Shown here: positions 17,609 to 26,592 of the stretch, piece after piece
How positions within the stretch are numbered: the stretch's first letter is position 1
Layout: every line of letters starts with the position of its first letter
Origin: SMWC01 sp045561055
GTDB taxonomy: Bacteria; Pseudomonadota; Gammaproteobacteria; Steroidobacterales; Rariloculaceae
DNA length: 40,045 nucleotides
Direction: 5' to 3'
Assembly: GCA_045561055.1 (NCBI GenBank)
Contig: JBJKYL010000011.1
Coordinates: 1 to 40,045, forward strand
Notes under the pieces: generated by a model
What the model was told of the DNA's origin: nothing
The model's input: the letters and a program-made list of their open reading frames with translations, nothing else
Databases searched by the model: none
Position numbers and translations under genes: made by a program

Positions 17609-19252
17609 ATGGATAGAGAGAGTATGAAGTTCGATGTCGTTATCGTTGGTGCGGGACCGGCCGGACTGGCTGCTGCCTGTCGCCTTGGCCAACTAGCTGC
17701 TGATAACGGTATCGAGCCGAATGTTTGTGTTGTCGAGAAAGGCTCCGAAGTAGGTGCGCACATTCTCTCTGGCGCGATTATGGAGCCGCGTGCCCTTGAT
17801 GAATTGTTGCCTAATTGGAAGAACCAAGGTGCGCCAGTTGGTGTGCCGGTCAGCAACGATTCCTTTCACTGGCTGTTCAGCGAAGCTGCTGGTATTAAGG
17901 TGCCGGGCTTTTTGATCCCAGGGCCGATGCACAATCACGGTAACTACATTCTCAGCGCGGGACGTTTGTGTCAGTGGCTTGCTGAGCAGGCCGAAATGCT
18001 GGGGTGCAATATTTTCCCGGGTTTCCCGGCGACGGAAGTTCTTTACGATGCTGACGGCCATGTCGCCGGTGTCGCTACCGGTGACATGGGTATCGCGGCG
18101 GATGGTATAGCAAAGCCTGGTTTTGAGCGCGGCCTAGAATTGCGCGCGCGACACGTGATATTTGCCGAAGGTTGTCGCGGTAACCTCGGTCAGGAACTTG
18201 AAAAGAGATTCTCTCTGCGTGCTGATAGCGATCCGCAGCACTATGGTATTGGTCTAAAGGAAATCTGGAGCGTTGACGCGGATAGGCACGTTCCAGGTAC
18301 GGTTGTGCATACATTCGGTTGGCCTCTTGATAATCATACTGAGGGAGGTGGTTTTCTTTATCATGCGGACGATCAGCAGATATATCTCGGTTTCGTAATC
18401 GCGCTCAATTATAAGAATCCCTATCTAAATCCGTTCGAAGAGTTTCAGCGCTGGAAGCGGCATCCGAAAATTCGCTCTATTTTAGAGGGAGGTACGCGTA
18501 TCTCCTATGGCGCAAAAGCCGTCAACAAAGGTGGGCTCAACTCTTTACCGGTCTTGAGTTTTCCTGGTGGCATGCTTGTCGGCTGCGAAGCCGGATTTCT
18601 CAACGGCCTCAAAATTAAAGGCCTTCACACAGCCATTAAGACAGGCATGTTGGCTGCTGAAGCGATTGTTGCGAGCGAACAAGGAGTCGGCAAGGTGCAA
18701 GAGCTCTATCCTGCAGCTGTAGAGAGCTCCTGGGTAAATAGCGAGCTACGCAGAGCACGTAATTTCAGCTCGGGCCTGGCGCGGTTCGGCACTATTGTTG
18801 GTGCCGGATTGGCATTTGCCGAGCACCGACTAATGTTCGGTAGTGTGCCGTATACCCTAAGAAACCGACAGCCGGATAATGAGAGCCTAGAGCATGCATC
18901 TGATGCCACTACAATTTCCTATCCAAAGGCCGACGGTATAATCTCTTTTGATTTACCATCGTCGGTTTATTTATCTAACACAAATCATATCGAAGATCAG
19001 TTATGTCACCTGCAATTGAAGGACTCCACCGTGCCAGTTGCAAGCAACCTGCCACGTTACGCCGAGCCTGCTCAGCGTTATTGTCCGGCAGGCGTTTACG
19101 AGATTGTCGTAGACGGAAATAAGGAGTCTGAGCTACTAATCAATGCGTCGAACTGCCTTCACTGTAAGGTATGCGATATTAAGGATCCCTTGCAGAACAT
19201 ACGCTGGGTTCCGCCGGAGGGCGGCGGTGGGCCGAATTACTCCAGCATGTAG
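17609..19252 (+). CDS. Electron transfer flavoprotein-ubiquinone oxidoreductase (ETF-QO)
   Basis: Membrane-associated flavo-iron-sulfur enzyme passing electrons from ETF (fatty-acid and amino-acid oxidation) to ubiquinone. The FAD dinucleotide motif is DVVIVGAGPAGLAAACRL at the N-terminus, with AHILSGAIMEPRALDELL next. The quinone-binding middle contains GGGFLYHADDQQIYLGFV and SFPGGMLVGCEAGFLN. The C-terminal 4Fe-4S ligands are in RYCPAGVYE and ASNCLHCKVCDIKDP. It is 547 aa. Two starts are possible: 17609, close behind AGGAG, or the ATG at 17624 directly before the FAD strand. Confidence 0.95.
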   Translation: MDRESMKFDVVIVGAGPAGLAAACRLGQLAADNGIEPNVCVVEKGSEVGAHILSGAIMEPRALDELLPNWKNQGAPVGVPVSNDSFHWLFSEAAGIKVPGFLIPGPMHNHGNYILSAGRLCQWLAEQAEMLGCNIFPGFPATEVLYDADGHVAGVATGDMGIAADGIAKPGFERGLELRARHVIFAEGCRGNLGQELEKRFSLRADSDPQHYGIGLKEIWSVDADRHVPGTVVHTFGWPLDNHTEGGGFLYHADDQQIYLGFVIALNYKNPYLNPFEEFQRWKRHPKIRSILEGGTRISYGAKAVNKGGLNSLPVLSFPGGMLVGCEAGFLNGLKIKGLHTAIKTGMLAAEAIVASEQGVGKVQELYPAAVESSWVNSELRRARNFSSGLARFGTIVGAGLAFAEHRLMFGSVPYTLRNRQPDNESLEHASDATTISYPKADGIISFDLPSSVYLSNTNHIEDQLCHLQLKDSTVPVASNLPRYAEPAQRYCPAGVYEIVVDGNKESELLINASNCLHCKVCDIKDPLQNIRWVPPEGGGGPNYSSM

Positions 19253-19337
19253 GGTTTGAACAATCCTTGATTACTAAAATTTCGTCATCGCGGATTAGGA
19301 GCTGAGTATTACGAGGTGGGAAGCGCTGGACAATCTA

Positions 19338-20096
19338 TTATGTGTCTAGGCCGTCACTGACTTGTTTATTGGTGAGATCTGGTTCATTGAGCTGTGCAAG
19401 AATCGCATCCCGGGAAGTTGTCATCAAGCTTAGAGCTGAGTCGTGATTGTTTGGTTCTATAGCTTCGAGGATCGAGATAGAAAGTGCGCCTGGGGTCGGC
19501 AGCCACATTTGTGACGATAATTTCGCCCGTGCGCCGAATATTACGATGGGAACTATGGGGATTTGCCCTCGCAATGCCGCGCCAAACGCGCCTAATTTAA
19601 AAGGTTTGAGTCCCGGACGATCATCAAATGTGCCTTCGGGAAAGAATGCGAGCGCATCTCCGGATTGTGCTGCCTTGAACAGTTTGCGCGCTACCCGGTG
19701 CCGTTGGTTGTTATCTTCGCGACTTACAAACTCAGAACCGATTCGTCGCAAAAAGTAACCTGCGAAAGGGAACCGCGCCATTCTCTGTGTAATAACGAAT
19801 GTAAAATTGGCAGGAAGTGAGGCTGCCAGAATCATTCCATCTATATAGCTGGAGTGGTTCGCAACGACAACACATGGACCTTCTGGGAGGTTCGAGCCCT
19901 TCTCGATCCGAATCGAGCTGCCTACCAGAAGAAAGACGGCACGGGCGAACCAGCGGGTGATACGTCGGCGATCTAGCTGAGTTGGGGTTATTATCAGAAT
20001 CAACAGCGCCGGAATAAACACGATGACCAGAACCCCCCAGGCGTAAATGCCGTAGGCGAAATTTATGAGGCGTCCAGCGATTATGGTATCAATCAT
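19338..20096 (-). CDS. 1-acyl-sn-glycerol-3-phosphate acyltransferase (PlsC-type)
   Basis: Membrane-bound acyltransferase of the LPLAT family, probably adding the second acyl chain to lysophosphatidate in phospholipid synthesis. Two hydrophobic segments occupy the first 45 residues. The catalytic HX4D is in VVVANHSSYIDGM, motif II in GSEFVSREDN, and the phosphate-binding motif is FFPEGTFDDRPGLKPFKLGA. It is 252 aa. It is convergent with ETF-QO across 85 nt. A related role on another lysophospholipid or lipid A precursor cannot be excluded. Confidence 0.88.
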   Translation of the reverse strand: MIDTIIAGRLINFAYGIYAWGVLVIVFIPALLILIITPTQLDRRRITRWFARAVFLLVGSSIRIEKGSNLPEGPCVVVANHSSYIDGMILAASLPANFTFVITQRMARFPFAGYFLRRIGSEFVSREDNNQRHRVARKLFKAAQSGDALAFFPEGTFDDRPGLKPFKLGAFGAALRGQIPIVPIVIFGARAKLSSQMWLPTPGALSISILEAIEPNNHDSALSLMTTSRDAILAQLNEPDLTNKQVSDGLDT

Positions 20097-20442
20097 AGTT
20101 ATGTCGAAACTCGGTTAAGCGGAATGTGATGCGGAACGCTCAGGTCGGAACGTTTCCGTAACAAGCGTCTATTTAGGCAAAAATTATTTGGGGCGTCAGC
20201 CCAGACGCCGTAATGAGTTGAATTATATAATTTCTATGATGTATTGCTACGTAAAGTGACGGTCATTCGGTTTGAAATGTTTCATACCTTATCGGGGGGC
20301 GCGATTATTCCGTGTCGTTGGATTGGAGAACGACTTAGAATAAGTCATAATTTTTTGTGCGCTAGTTTACTCCTGCACTCTTAATGGTACCGGTTAGTAG
20401 GATTCGAAAGTTATCGTAAATCGATTTCTCGACGCAATTTGG
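20097..20442. other. Gene-free interval between plsC-like gene and xerD
   Basis: A 346-bp divergent intergenic stretch that must hold the promoters for both flanking genes. It is AT-rich in the middle. It contains a short hairpin, GGCGTC-AGCCCA-GACGCC at 20192-20209, with no T-run after it. No tRNA, repeat or convincing ORF was seen. Its right end contains in-frame codons that look like the natural XerD N-terminus but lack a standard start codon (see the xerD entry). Confidence 0.6.
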
Positions 20443-21288
20443 ATGGAACGGGGACTCTCGGAGAACACCCTGAATGCGTATCGTGCCGATCTCCTCGCGC
20501 TCGAGCAGCGCTTGAAGAACCGAAATGTACAAATCGTAAATGCTGAGAAGGTAGATCTTCTCGACTACATTTCTTGGCGCGTCGATAATGGTGCGAAGCC
20601 TCGTTCGACCGCACGACAGCTTTCAAGCTTCAGATGCTTCTATCGCTATCTCTTGAGAGAAGGTGTCATAGTAGAAGATCCTACTGCTAATATTGCAATG
20701 CCTAAGATTGGGCGTTCCCTACCGCAGTCTTTAACCGAGGAGGAAGTCGACGCATTATTAGTTGCACCAAACGTGTCTGAACTGCTCGGTATCCGCGATA
20801 GAGCGATGCTCGAGCTACTCTATGCTACAGGCACGCGAGTTTCGGAGCTCATAAGTTTAAAGATGAGCCAGATAAATTTGAATCAGGGGGTCATTCGGGT
20901 CGTTGGGAAAGGTGATCGCGAACGCTTAATTCCTATCGGCGATCAAGCTCAGGATTGGCTTCGTACCTTCATCGATGGTGCCCGCATCAAGATATTGTCC
21001 GAGTACCAAACGGAATATCTTTTCCCCACGCAGCGCGGAGATCGGATGACGCGCCAGGGTTTTTGGTACATCATAAAACGTTACGCGAAGAAGGCGGGAG
21101 TGAAAAAGAAGCTATCCCCACACACTGTTCGTCATGCCTTTGCGACTCATTTGCTGAATAACGGTGCTGATCTGCGGGTTGTTCAGTTACTCCTGGGTCA
21201 TAGTGATGTCTCAACTACGCAGATATATACCCATGTAGCCCGGCAACGCCTCAAGGATCTCCATTCTCGGCACCACCCGAGAGGCTGA
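20443..21288 (+). CDS. xerD: Site-specific tyrosine recombinase XerD
   Basis: Cytosolic recombinase that, with XerC, resolves chromosome dimers at dif. All catalytic residues are visible: Arg in ATGTRVSEL, Lys in VVGKGDRER, His-x-x-Arg in SPHTVRHAFATHLL, His in LLGHSDVSTTQ and the nucleophile Tyr in QIYTHV. It ends in HHHPRG-like residues as in E. coli XerD. The first ATG is at 20443, inside the SAM-like N-terminal domain. Eleven codons of clear homology (NRFLDAIW) precede it in frame back to a TAG at 20398 without ATG, GTG or TTG. The true start is therefore uncertain. The xerD-dsbC order is the usual gammaproteobacterial one. Confidence 0.93.
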   Translation: MERGLSENTLNAYRADLLALEQRLKNRNVQIVNAEKVDLLDYISWRVDNGAKPRSTARQLSSFRCFYRYLLREGVIVEDPTANIAMPKIGRSLPQSLTEEEVDALLVAPNVSELLGIRDRAMLELLYATGTRVSELISLKMSQINLNQGVIRVVGKGDRERLIPIGDQAQDWLRTFIDGARIKILSEYQTEYLFPTQRGDRMTRQGFWYIIKRYAKKAGVKKKLSPHTVRHAFATHLLNNGADLRVVQLLLGHSDVSTTQIYTHVARQRLKDLHSRHHPRG

Positions 21289-21402
21289 TGGTTCTCGCTA
21301 TATGGGGACTCTGCTAGAATTAACCCTTTAATTGTATGCATTACACGGTATTTAATACGACTTTAGGTCGTAGCCTGGTATGTTTTTCGTTCGGAGAGTT
21401 TA

Positions 21403-22134
21403 GTGAGTATTCGTTGGTTGGCATTTTTGTTGAGTGTAAACCTCGCTGTTTCGGTAGCGCAGGAAGACATCGAGCTTACAAAGGAAGAGCTCGCTGCAAC
21501 TCTTGTTGGCTTAGAGGTTTCCGAGATTAGTGAATCTCCCGTCTCGGGAGTGTACGAAGTTGCAGTTGGTTCGAATGTCGCCTATGTGACGAGCGATGGC
21601 CGTTATCTTTTGCAGGGAGATCTCTACGATCTGACGACTAACGAGAATATTACCGATATAAGACGCGCGCGCGAACGCATTGACTTGTTGTCTAAGGTCG
21701 ATTCTACAGATATGTTTATCTTTGGCCCGGCACCCGAAGACGTTAAACATACCATCACGATTTTTACGGATATCGATTGCGGTTACTGCCGACAGTTTCA
21801 CAGCGAGATTGCTAAGGTTAACGAGATGGGGATTGAGGTTCGCTACCTTTTTTACCCGCGTACCGGACCGGATACCGACTCATGGTTGAAGGCGGATAAA
21901 GTTTGGTGTTCAGGTTCCGATGCGCGAAATGGTGCGCTGACCCTTGCGAAGCTTGGCGGAGAGGTTCCGGAAGAGGTTTGTGATACCTCTCCGGTTGCTA
22001 ATCATTACGACCTCGGTAATCTTGTTGGTGTTCGCGGAACGCCAACCGTGTTCTCGGAGGCTGGGGTTCAATTGGGCGGTTATTTGCCACCGGATGATTT
22101 GCTACTCATGCTTCAGGAACTCGAGTCCGATTAA
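21403..22134 (+). CDS. dsbC: Periplasmic thiol:disulfide isomerase DsbC
   Basis: Periplasmic disulfide isomerase. It has an N-terminal signal peptide ending near VSVAQ, then the dimerisation domain (EISESPVSGVYEVAVGSN, YLLQGDLYDL). The thioredoxin-fold catalytic domain has the active site TDIDCGYCRQFHSE (CGYC) and the cis-proline loop VRGTPTVF. A second Cys pair (VWCSGSD and EEVCDTS) matches the structural disulfide of E. coli DsbC. It is 243 aa. The start is GTG at 21403 behind a GGAGAG ribosome-binding site. It lies 114 nt after xerD. Confidence 0.94.
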   Translation: MSIRWLAFLLSVNLAVSVAQEDIELTKEELAATLVGLEVSEISESPVSGVYEVAVGSNVAYVTSDGRYLLQGDLYDLTTNENITDIRRARERIDLLSKVDSTDMFIFGPAPEDVKHTITIFTDIDCGYCRQFHSEIAKVNEMGIEVRYLFYPRTGPDTDSWLKADKVWCSGSDARNGALTLAKLGGEVPEEVCDTSPVANHYDLGNLVGVRGTPTVFSEAGVQLGGYLPPDDLLLMLQELESD

Positions 22135-22168
22135 TTTTCTTCCCTCCTAGTCCCCTCGTTGTAGCTTT

Positions 22169-23143
22169 GTGCGTTTTTTTACGAATATCATAATGATACC
22201 AAAGTATTTTTATACTGCAGTTGTCGTTTGGTTTTGTTTGGTATCTGCCTTGTACGCCCAGGCGCCGGAATGGGCTTATACGGTTCTGGATGAATCTGTC
22301 GTACCGCCTGCAATCGACGAGAACGCGCCGCGGACGGTACCAGGCAGCGATCGTTTTTATACGCAATTGCAGATCGACAATCATTGGACGCCGCCGGATT
22401 GGTTTCCCGGCGACCATGCGCCCTTACCTGATGTCGTTGCGAATGGTGCTGGGCCAAACGTGCGCGCGTGTGCTGCCTGTCACCTTACCTCAGGTTCTGG
22501 TCATCCCGAGTCGTCCCATCTATCCGGTTTGCCGGTTGAATATCAGTTAAAGCAGATGGCTGACTTCGCTAGCGGTGCGCGAATAGACCATTCACCTAAC
22601 AATTGGATGAACGAGTTCGCACTGTCAATTTCAGAAGAAGATAATCGTATGGCGGCCGAATATTTTTCCGCGCTTGAACCAGCGGACTGGGTTGATGTGG
22701 TCGAGATGGAGACTATCCCAAGAACATATATCGGTGCCGGTCGCATGCACTTCCTGCATCCGGAAGGTGGTACAGAGTTGCTAGGTCAGCGAATAATCGA
22801 GCTGCCCGTCGATTCAGAGCTTGTAACTGCGGGACATCCTTATGCGGGATTCAAGGCATACGTGCCCATAGGTAGTGTTGCTCGAGGCGAACTGTTAGCA
22901 ACGACTGGGGACGGAGGCACAACCGTCCCGTGCACCATCTGCCATGGCGAGGGACTTAAGGGACTCGGGGAGATTCCGCGGATAGCCGGTATCTCGCCCC
23001 TCTACACGATTCGGCAGCTTTACGACTTTCAGAGAGGTACGCGCGCTGGGCTTACTGCCGTACTAATGGATGCAACGGTTGCGAATCTCACGCTTGACGA
23101 TATGATCGCCCTAGCTGCGTACCTAGGATCACTTGATCCGTAG
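22169..23143 (+). CDS. Exported diheme c-type cytochrome
   Basis: Periplasmic electron carrier with two heme c attachment motifs: CAACH at about residue 105 and CTICH at about 255. It has a hydrophobic signal peptide (YTAVVVWFCLVSALYAQ). The two heme domains are each about 100 residues, and the second ends in LDDMIALAAYLGSLDP, typical of cytochrome c class I helices. The partner enzyme is unknown. The start is either the GTG at 22169 or the ATG at 22193, which gives a more normal signal peptide. Neither has a strong ribosome-binding site. It follows dsbC by 34 nt and is convergent with the MBL-fold gene. Confidence 0.83.
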   Translation: MRFFTNIIMIPKYFYTAVVVWFCLVSALYAQAPEWAYTVLDESVVPPAIDENAPRTVPGSDRFYTQLQIDNHWTPPDWFPGDHAPLPDVVANGAGPNVRACAACHLTSGSGHPESSHLSGLPVEYQLKQMADFASGARIDHSPNNWMNEFALSISEEDNRMAAEYFSALEPADWVDVVEMETIPRTYIGAGRMHFLHPEGGTELLGQRIIELPVDSELVTAGHPYAGFKAYVPIGSVARGELLATTGDGGTTVPCTICHGEGLKGLGEIPRIAGISPLYTIRQLYDFQRGTRAGLTAVLMDATVANLTLDDMIALAAYLGSLDP

Positions 23144-23216
23144 CCATCTAGCCCAATCGGGCTCGTAAAAAATTAGCATTCGTGTTTGAGTTGGTGGTGA
23201 CAGCCCACGCAGATTC

Positions 23217-24170
23217 TTAATCTGGCGCTGGTGCCGCCGTCATACCGCCAATTGGGTAGCCGATCGGATACACTGCCTGGTACTCATTTGGTGAGTTCGG
23301 TTCCCGGAATCGATAGAGATTGTCCCACATGGATATGACGTTCGGTCGCAGCCAGTTCTCGTAATTCCCATAGTCGTTGAAGTCGTCCATGGTCACGTTT
23401 TCCACTATTTCTTCGATAGTGCTCCCTGCCACGAGCTCGTTGAATACACGGCTCTGTAGTGCGACGAGCCAATCGTGGAAATAGACAAAGCTCTGTTGAT
23501 CGGCCAGGCCGGCGTGACCCGGGACGACTATGTCGACATCGTCGAGCCGAGAGAGTTGGTCAAGTGCGTAGATTAGGTTGTCGACGTTGGAGTCACGATA
23601 GTCCGGTAACCCAATGCTTTTGCCAGCACGGACCATGTCTGTAGCAACTAGTACACCTTCGTCTGGGAAGTGAATCTGGATAAGATTATTGCTATGTGTG
23701 GGGCCGAAGTAATGAAGCACGATCGTTTTGTCGCCTAGCATAATTTCCAAGGAATCTTCGAATACCACATCCGGTATAGACGTGTTGCGGCCTTCTCTTA
23801 CGATATGCGGATAAGCATTTTTGTGTGCGATTGTTACTGCAGTATCATCGAATACCTGTAGCCCACAAATGTGCATCTCGTGATCATGGCTTAGGATCAC
23901 GTATTTTACGGGGATGTCGTAGCGTCGGGCGAGTTCGTCCTTCAGCCACTGCTGGCCGCCGTCGTCACAAGTACCGTCAACCACGACTATTCCCTCAGAC
24001 GTTACCATGAAGACGTTTGATCCGCTGCCACGACGGAAGATGCTTTCCGTAAGTTGAACGATCGTATCTTGAGTAGCGTTTGTACTATCCCCTTGCGCAA
24101 TGGAAGCTTGCGTAAAAAGACTCAGGATTCCGGCGATGAGGAAAATCGAAAAAATATTGATATTTTTCAT
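23217..24170 (-). CDS. Secreted metallo-beta-lactamase-fold hydrolase with altered metal motif
   Basis: Exported MBL-superfamily protein of 317 aa. The signal peptide ends near ASIAQ. The metal motif reads SHDHEMHICG at residues 94-103. His95, His97 and His100 are kept, but the usual Asp of HxHxDH is replaced by Met99. Other ligands are His159 (GPTHSNN), Asp178 (LVATDMV) and His219 (VPGHAG). The substrate is unknown. It resembles periplasmic MBL hydrolases, not a clear beta-lactamase. It lies 59 nt downstream of ligB on the same strand, so it may be the last gene of ligJAB. An ATG behind ACGGAG fixes the start. Confidence 0.82.
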   Translation of the reverse strand: MKNINIFSIFLIAGILSLFTQASIAQGDSTNATQDTIVQLTESIFRRGSGSNVFMVTSEGIVVVDGTCDDGGQQWLKDELARRYDIPVKYVILSHDHEMHICGLQVFDDTAVTIAHKNAYPHIVREGRNTSIPDVVFEDSLEIMLGDKTIVLHYFGPTHSNNLIQIHFPDEGVLVATDMVRAGKSIGLPDYRDSNVDNLIYALDQLSRLDDVDIVVPGHAGLADQQSFVYFHDWLVALQSRVFNELVAGSTIEEIVENVTMDDFNDYGNYENWLRPNVISMWDNLYRFREPNSPNEYQAVYPIGYPIGGMTAAPAPD

Positions 24171-24229
24171 TTTGTTTCTCCGTGTTTACTACTGAATAGA
24201 AGACGTGCTGTCCGGCAGTCGGCAATAAT

Positions 24230-25069
24230 TTATAGATTCTCGTATATCGCGTGTCCTACAGCAGTGTTTGATGCAGGCACATGATAGAACCTATGTAGTT
24301 CTTTTACATCGTGATTCATTGCGCCGCGCATGACCATCCACATGACGAGTTCAATCCCTTCGGAGCCGGCATCTCGAACATAGTCAATATGTGGCATCTG
24401 CGCGAGGCCTTCCGGATCGTCGCGGAGATGATCAAGAAAATTCCTGTCGAATTCCTTATTGATCAGTCCTGCTCTGGCGCCTTGAAGCTGGTGACTCATA
24501 CCGCCTGTACCCCAAACTTGTATATTCAGATCCTCATCGAAGGATTCGACTGCTTTGCGGAGGGCTTTACCGAGGTCGTAGCAGCGCTGGCCAGACGGGG
24601 GCGGATAAACGACGACGTTAACCGCGAATGGAATAATCTGGCAGGGCCACTCTTCTACTTGACCGAACATCAACGACAACGGCACAGTTAATCCATGATC
24701 AACAGTCATTTCGTTAATTACTGTTAGATCGAATCCATCTTGAATAACGGACTGCATCGTATGCCATGCGAGGTCAGGACGACCTACGACTGTCGGCACG
24801 GGGCGGGGCCCCCAACCTTCATCAGCTGGTTCGAATTGCTCTCCGCAGCCTATCGCAAAGGTTGGGATTATTTTCATATCGAATGCTGAAGCATGATCAT
24901 TATAGACAAGGATAACTACGTCAGGTTTTTCTTCACGTATCCATTTCTTTGAGAATTCAAAACCTTTAAAAAGTGGCTTCCAATAGTCTGTTCCCGTTTG
25001 CCCATTATCAATTGCGGCACCGATTGCTGGGACATGGGATGTGACGATTCCTGCTGTAACTTTAGCCAT
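24230..25069 (-). CDS. ligB: Protocatechuate 4,5-dioxygenase beta (catalytic) subunit LigB
   Basis: Class III extradiol dioxygenase subunit that opens the protocatechuate ring between C4 and C5 with Fe(II) and O2. The predicted iron ligands are His12 (GIVTSHVPA), His59 (VYNDHASAF) and Glu240 (GSEGIELVM). The general base is His193 (GMSHQLQG). All are offset by at most two from those known for Sphingobium SYK-6 LigB (His12, His61, Glu242, His195). It is 279 aa. Its ATG overlaps the end of ligA by 8 nt, matching the alpha2-beta2 enzyme. A gallate-type substrate is possible, but the full lig set around it favours protocatechuate. Confidence 0.93.
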   Translation of the reverse strand: MAKVTAGIVTSHVPAIGAAIDNGQTGTDYWKPLFKGFEFSKKWIREEKPDVVILVYNDHASAFDMKIIPTFAIGCGEQFEPADEGWGPRPVPTVVGRPDLAWHTMQSVIQDGFDLTVINEMTVDHGLTVPLSLMFGQVEEWPCQIIPFAVNVVVYPPPSGQRCYDLGKALRKAVESFDEDLNIQVWGTGGMSHQLQGARAGLINKEFDRNFLDHLRDDPEGLAQMPHIDYVRDAGSEGIELVMWMVMRGAMNHDVKELHRFYHVPASNTAVGHAIYENL

Positions 25070-25457
25070 CTTCCGCTTCCTTCTTGTAGCGATTACCTTC
25101 GGGTGAACGACCTCCGCTAAGCATCATTTTTCGGTATTCCTGACGTGATAATCCAGTCATTGAAGCCGCTGCTTGCTCGAAGGATTGCTCATCAGTTGAA
25201 AATATTTTTGCAAGGAAATAAATATTACCGCCGTTAGCAATCATACTGTTGTAATCGCGATTGAGCACGGCCAGCTTTTGTGCTTCCTTCATCGGCCATT
25301 CGTCTAGGTAGGCACGCTGGTTAGATTTGAATCTTTTGCGATTCTCCGGTTTTAGGAGAGACATACAGAACTGGTTTAGATGATAGCCACGTCGCGCCAT
25401 ATCACCGTCGAACATTGTGGTGCCAGGAATATTTTCATACGGTTTATTCAGAGCCAT
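25062..25457 (-). CDS. ligA: Protocatechuate 4,5-dioxygenase alpha subunit LigA
   Basis: Small helical subunit (131 aa) that covers the active site of LigB. Recognisable segments are IPGTTMFDGDMARRGYHLNQF, RFKSNQRAYLDEW, LNRDYNSMIANGGNIYFLAK and MTGLSRQEYRKMMLSGGR, all typical of LigA. It overlaps ligJ by 14 nt upstream and ligB by 8 nt downstream. The three are therefore certainly one transcript and probably translationally coupled. Confidence 0.93.
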   Translation of the reverse strand: MALNKPYENIPGTTMFDGDMARRGYHLNQFCMSLLKPENRKRFKSNQRAYLDEWPMKEAQKLAVLNRDYNSMIANGGNIYFLAKIFSTDEQSFEQAAASMTGLSRQEYRKMMLSGGRSPEGNRYKKEAEDG

Positions 25458-26472
25458 CGTTTAAAGTCCTCGCAAGGCGTGGATAGACTGCGCGCGCGTT
25501 CTGTTCGAATATCTGCTGTCGTTCTTGATTCGTGAGTTTTGCTTTTTCTATGTAACGCCGCGTGTCGTCGAAATAGTGCCCTGTTTCGGGGTCAATTCCC
25601 CGGACCGCACCGACCATCTCCGACGCGAACAAAATATTTTTCAGAGGAATTACATCCAACAACAGATCAATCCCCGGTTGGTGGTAGACACAAGTATCGA
25701 AGTACACGTTGTCCATCAATAATTCATCTAGGGCCGGTCGGCCCATCATGTCCGCAAGTCCTCGAAAACGCCCCCAATGGAAGGGGACAGCGCCCCCGCC
25801 ATGTGGAATGATGAGCTTTATGGTCGGAAAATCCTTCGTGACTTCGGACGTCATGAGTTGCATGAACGCGGTCGTGTCGGCGCTGAGGTAATGTGATCCT
25901 GTCGTATGGAAATTAGGGTTACAGGCTGCGCTGACATGGATCATAGCGGGAACTTCGAGGTCCACCATTTTCTCGTAGAAGGGGTACCAGTAGCGATCAC
26001 CTAGTGGCGGGCCTGTCCAGTAACCCCCGGTCGGGTCAGGGTTAAGGTTACAGCCGACGAAGCCGAATTCGTTGACGCAGCGCTCGAGCTCGGCGATCGA
26101 GTTCTTGAGGTCGCTTCCTGGGGACTGGGGAAGCTGCGCGACCCCAATAAAATTGTTCGGATAGAGCTTCGTGATCCGGTAAATCAGTTCATTGCAATGC
26201 TCAGTCCAATACTTACTAGTAGATGCATTTCCTATGTGATGGGCCATTCCGCTTGCTCGCGGTGAGAATATCGTGATATCCGTGCCGCGCTCGCGTTGCA
26301 GTTTGAGTTGGGCTCCCTCGACACTCTGGCGGAGTTGGTCATCTGAGATACTAACGACGCCTTTTACAGCCTGATGATATGGGTCCTCGGCGAGCTCGGC
26401 TTTTTGTTTATCACGATAGTTACCGAGTTCAGATGGTTCCGTCGTGTAATGCCCATGACAGTCTATTAGCAT
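25444..26472 (-). CDS. ligJ: 4-oxalomesaconate hydratase LigJ (amidohydrolase superfamily)
   Basis: Zinc hydratase that adds water to 4-oxalomesaconate to give 4-carboxy-4-hydroxy-2-oxoadipate in the protocatechuate 4,5-cleavage route. The metal site starts MLIDCHGHYTTEP (His6, His8). Later ligand regions are PAMIHVSAACNPNFHTTG, KLIIPHGGGAVPFHWGRF and NILFASEMVGAVRGIDPETG. It is 342 aa, the usual LigJ length. It is the first gene of the minus-strand ligJAB operon and is divergent from the aldo/keto reductase gene. Other amidohydrolase_2 decarboxylases are related, but the HGHYTTEP start and the neighbours favour LigJ. Confidence 0.91.
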   Translation of the reverse strand: MLIDCHGHYTTEPSELGNYRDKQKAELAEDPYHQAVKGVVSISDDQLRQSVEGAQLKLQRERGTDITIFSPRASGMAHHIGNASTSKYWTEHCNELIYRITKLYPNNFIGVAQLPQSPGSDLKNSIAELERCVNEFGFVGCNLNPDPTGGYWTGPPLGDRYWYPFYEKMVDLEVPAMIHVSAACNPNFHTTGSHYLSADTTAFMQLMTSEVTKDFPTIKLIIPHGGGAVPFHWGRFRGLADMMGRPALDELLMDNVYFDTCVYHQPGIDLLLDVIPLKNILFASEMVGAVRGIDPETGHYFDDTRRYIEKAKLTNQERQQIFEQNARAVYPRLARTLNDGSE

Positions 26473-26592
26473 TTCTTAACCTGTTTTTATTTCCTGAAAT
26501 CGCGCACGGGGGAGTTTGTCCGTTATGCTATTTAGATTGACTAGCGCCCTGTTAACTGGAAACAAACTAGCAACTTTAGGATAGAACCATAC
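26473..26592. promoter_or_regulatory. Divergent promoter region of the lig cluster
   Basis: A 120-bp gap separating ligJ (minus) from the aldo/keto reductase (plus). Both halves of the protocatechuate cluster must start here or nearby. No clear inverted-repeat operator or consensus sigma-70 pair could be assigned by eye. No regulator gene (LysR, IclR or MarR type) lies in the cluster. Confidence 0.55.

Noticed and set aside
20192..20209. Hairpin GGCGTC/GACGCC as terminator or operator
   Set aside because: It is short and isolated, with no T-run and no link to a start site.
23150..23163. Hairpin AGCCC-AATC-GGGCT as a terminator between the cytochrome and MBL genes
   Set aside because: The stem is only five pairs and is followed by A, not T, on the plus strand. 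The minus strand has no T-run after it.
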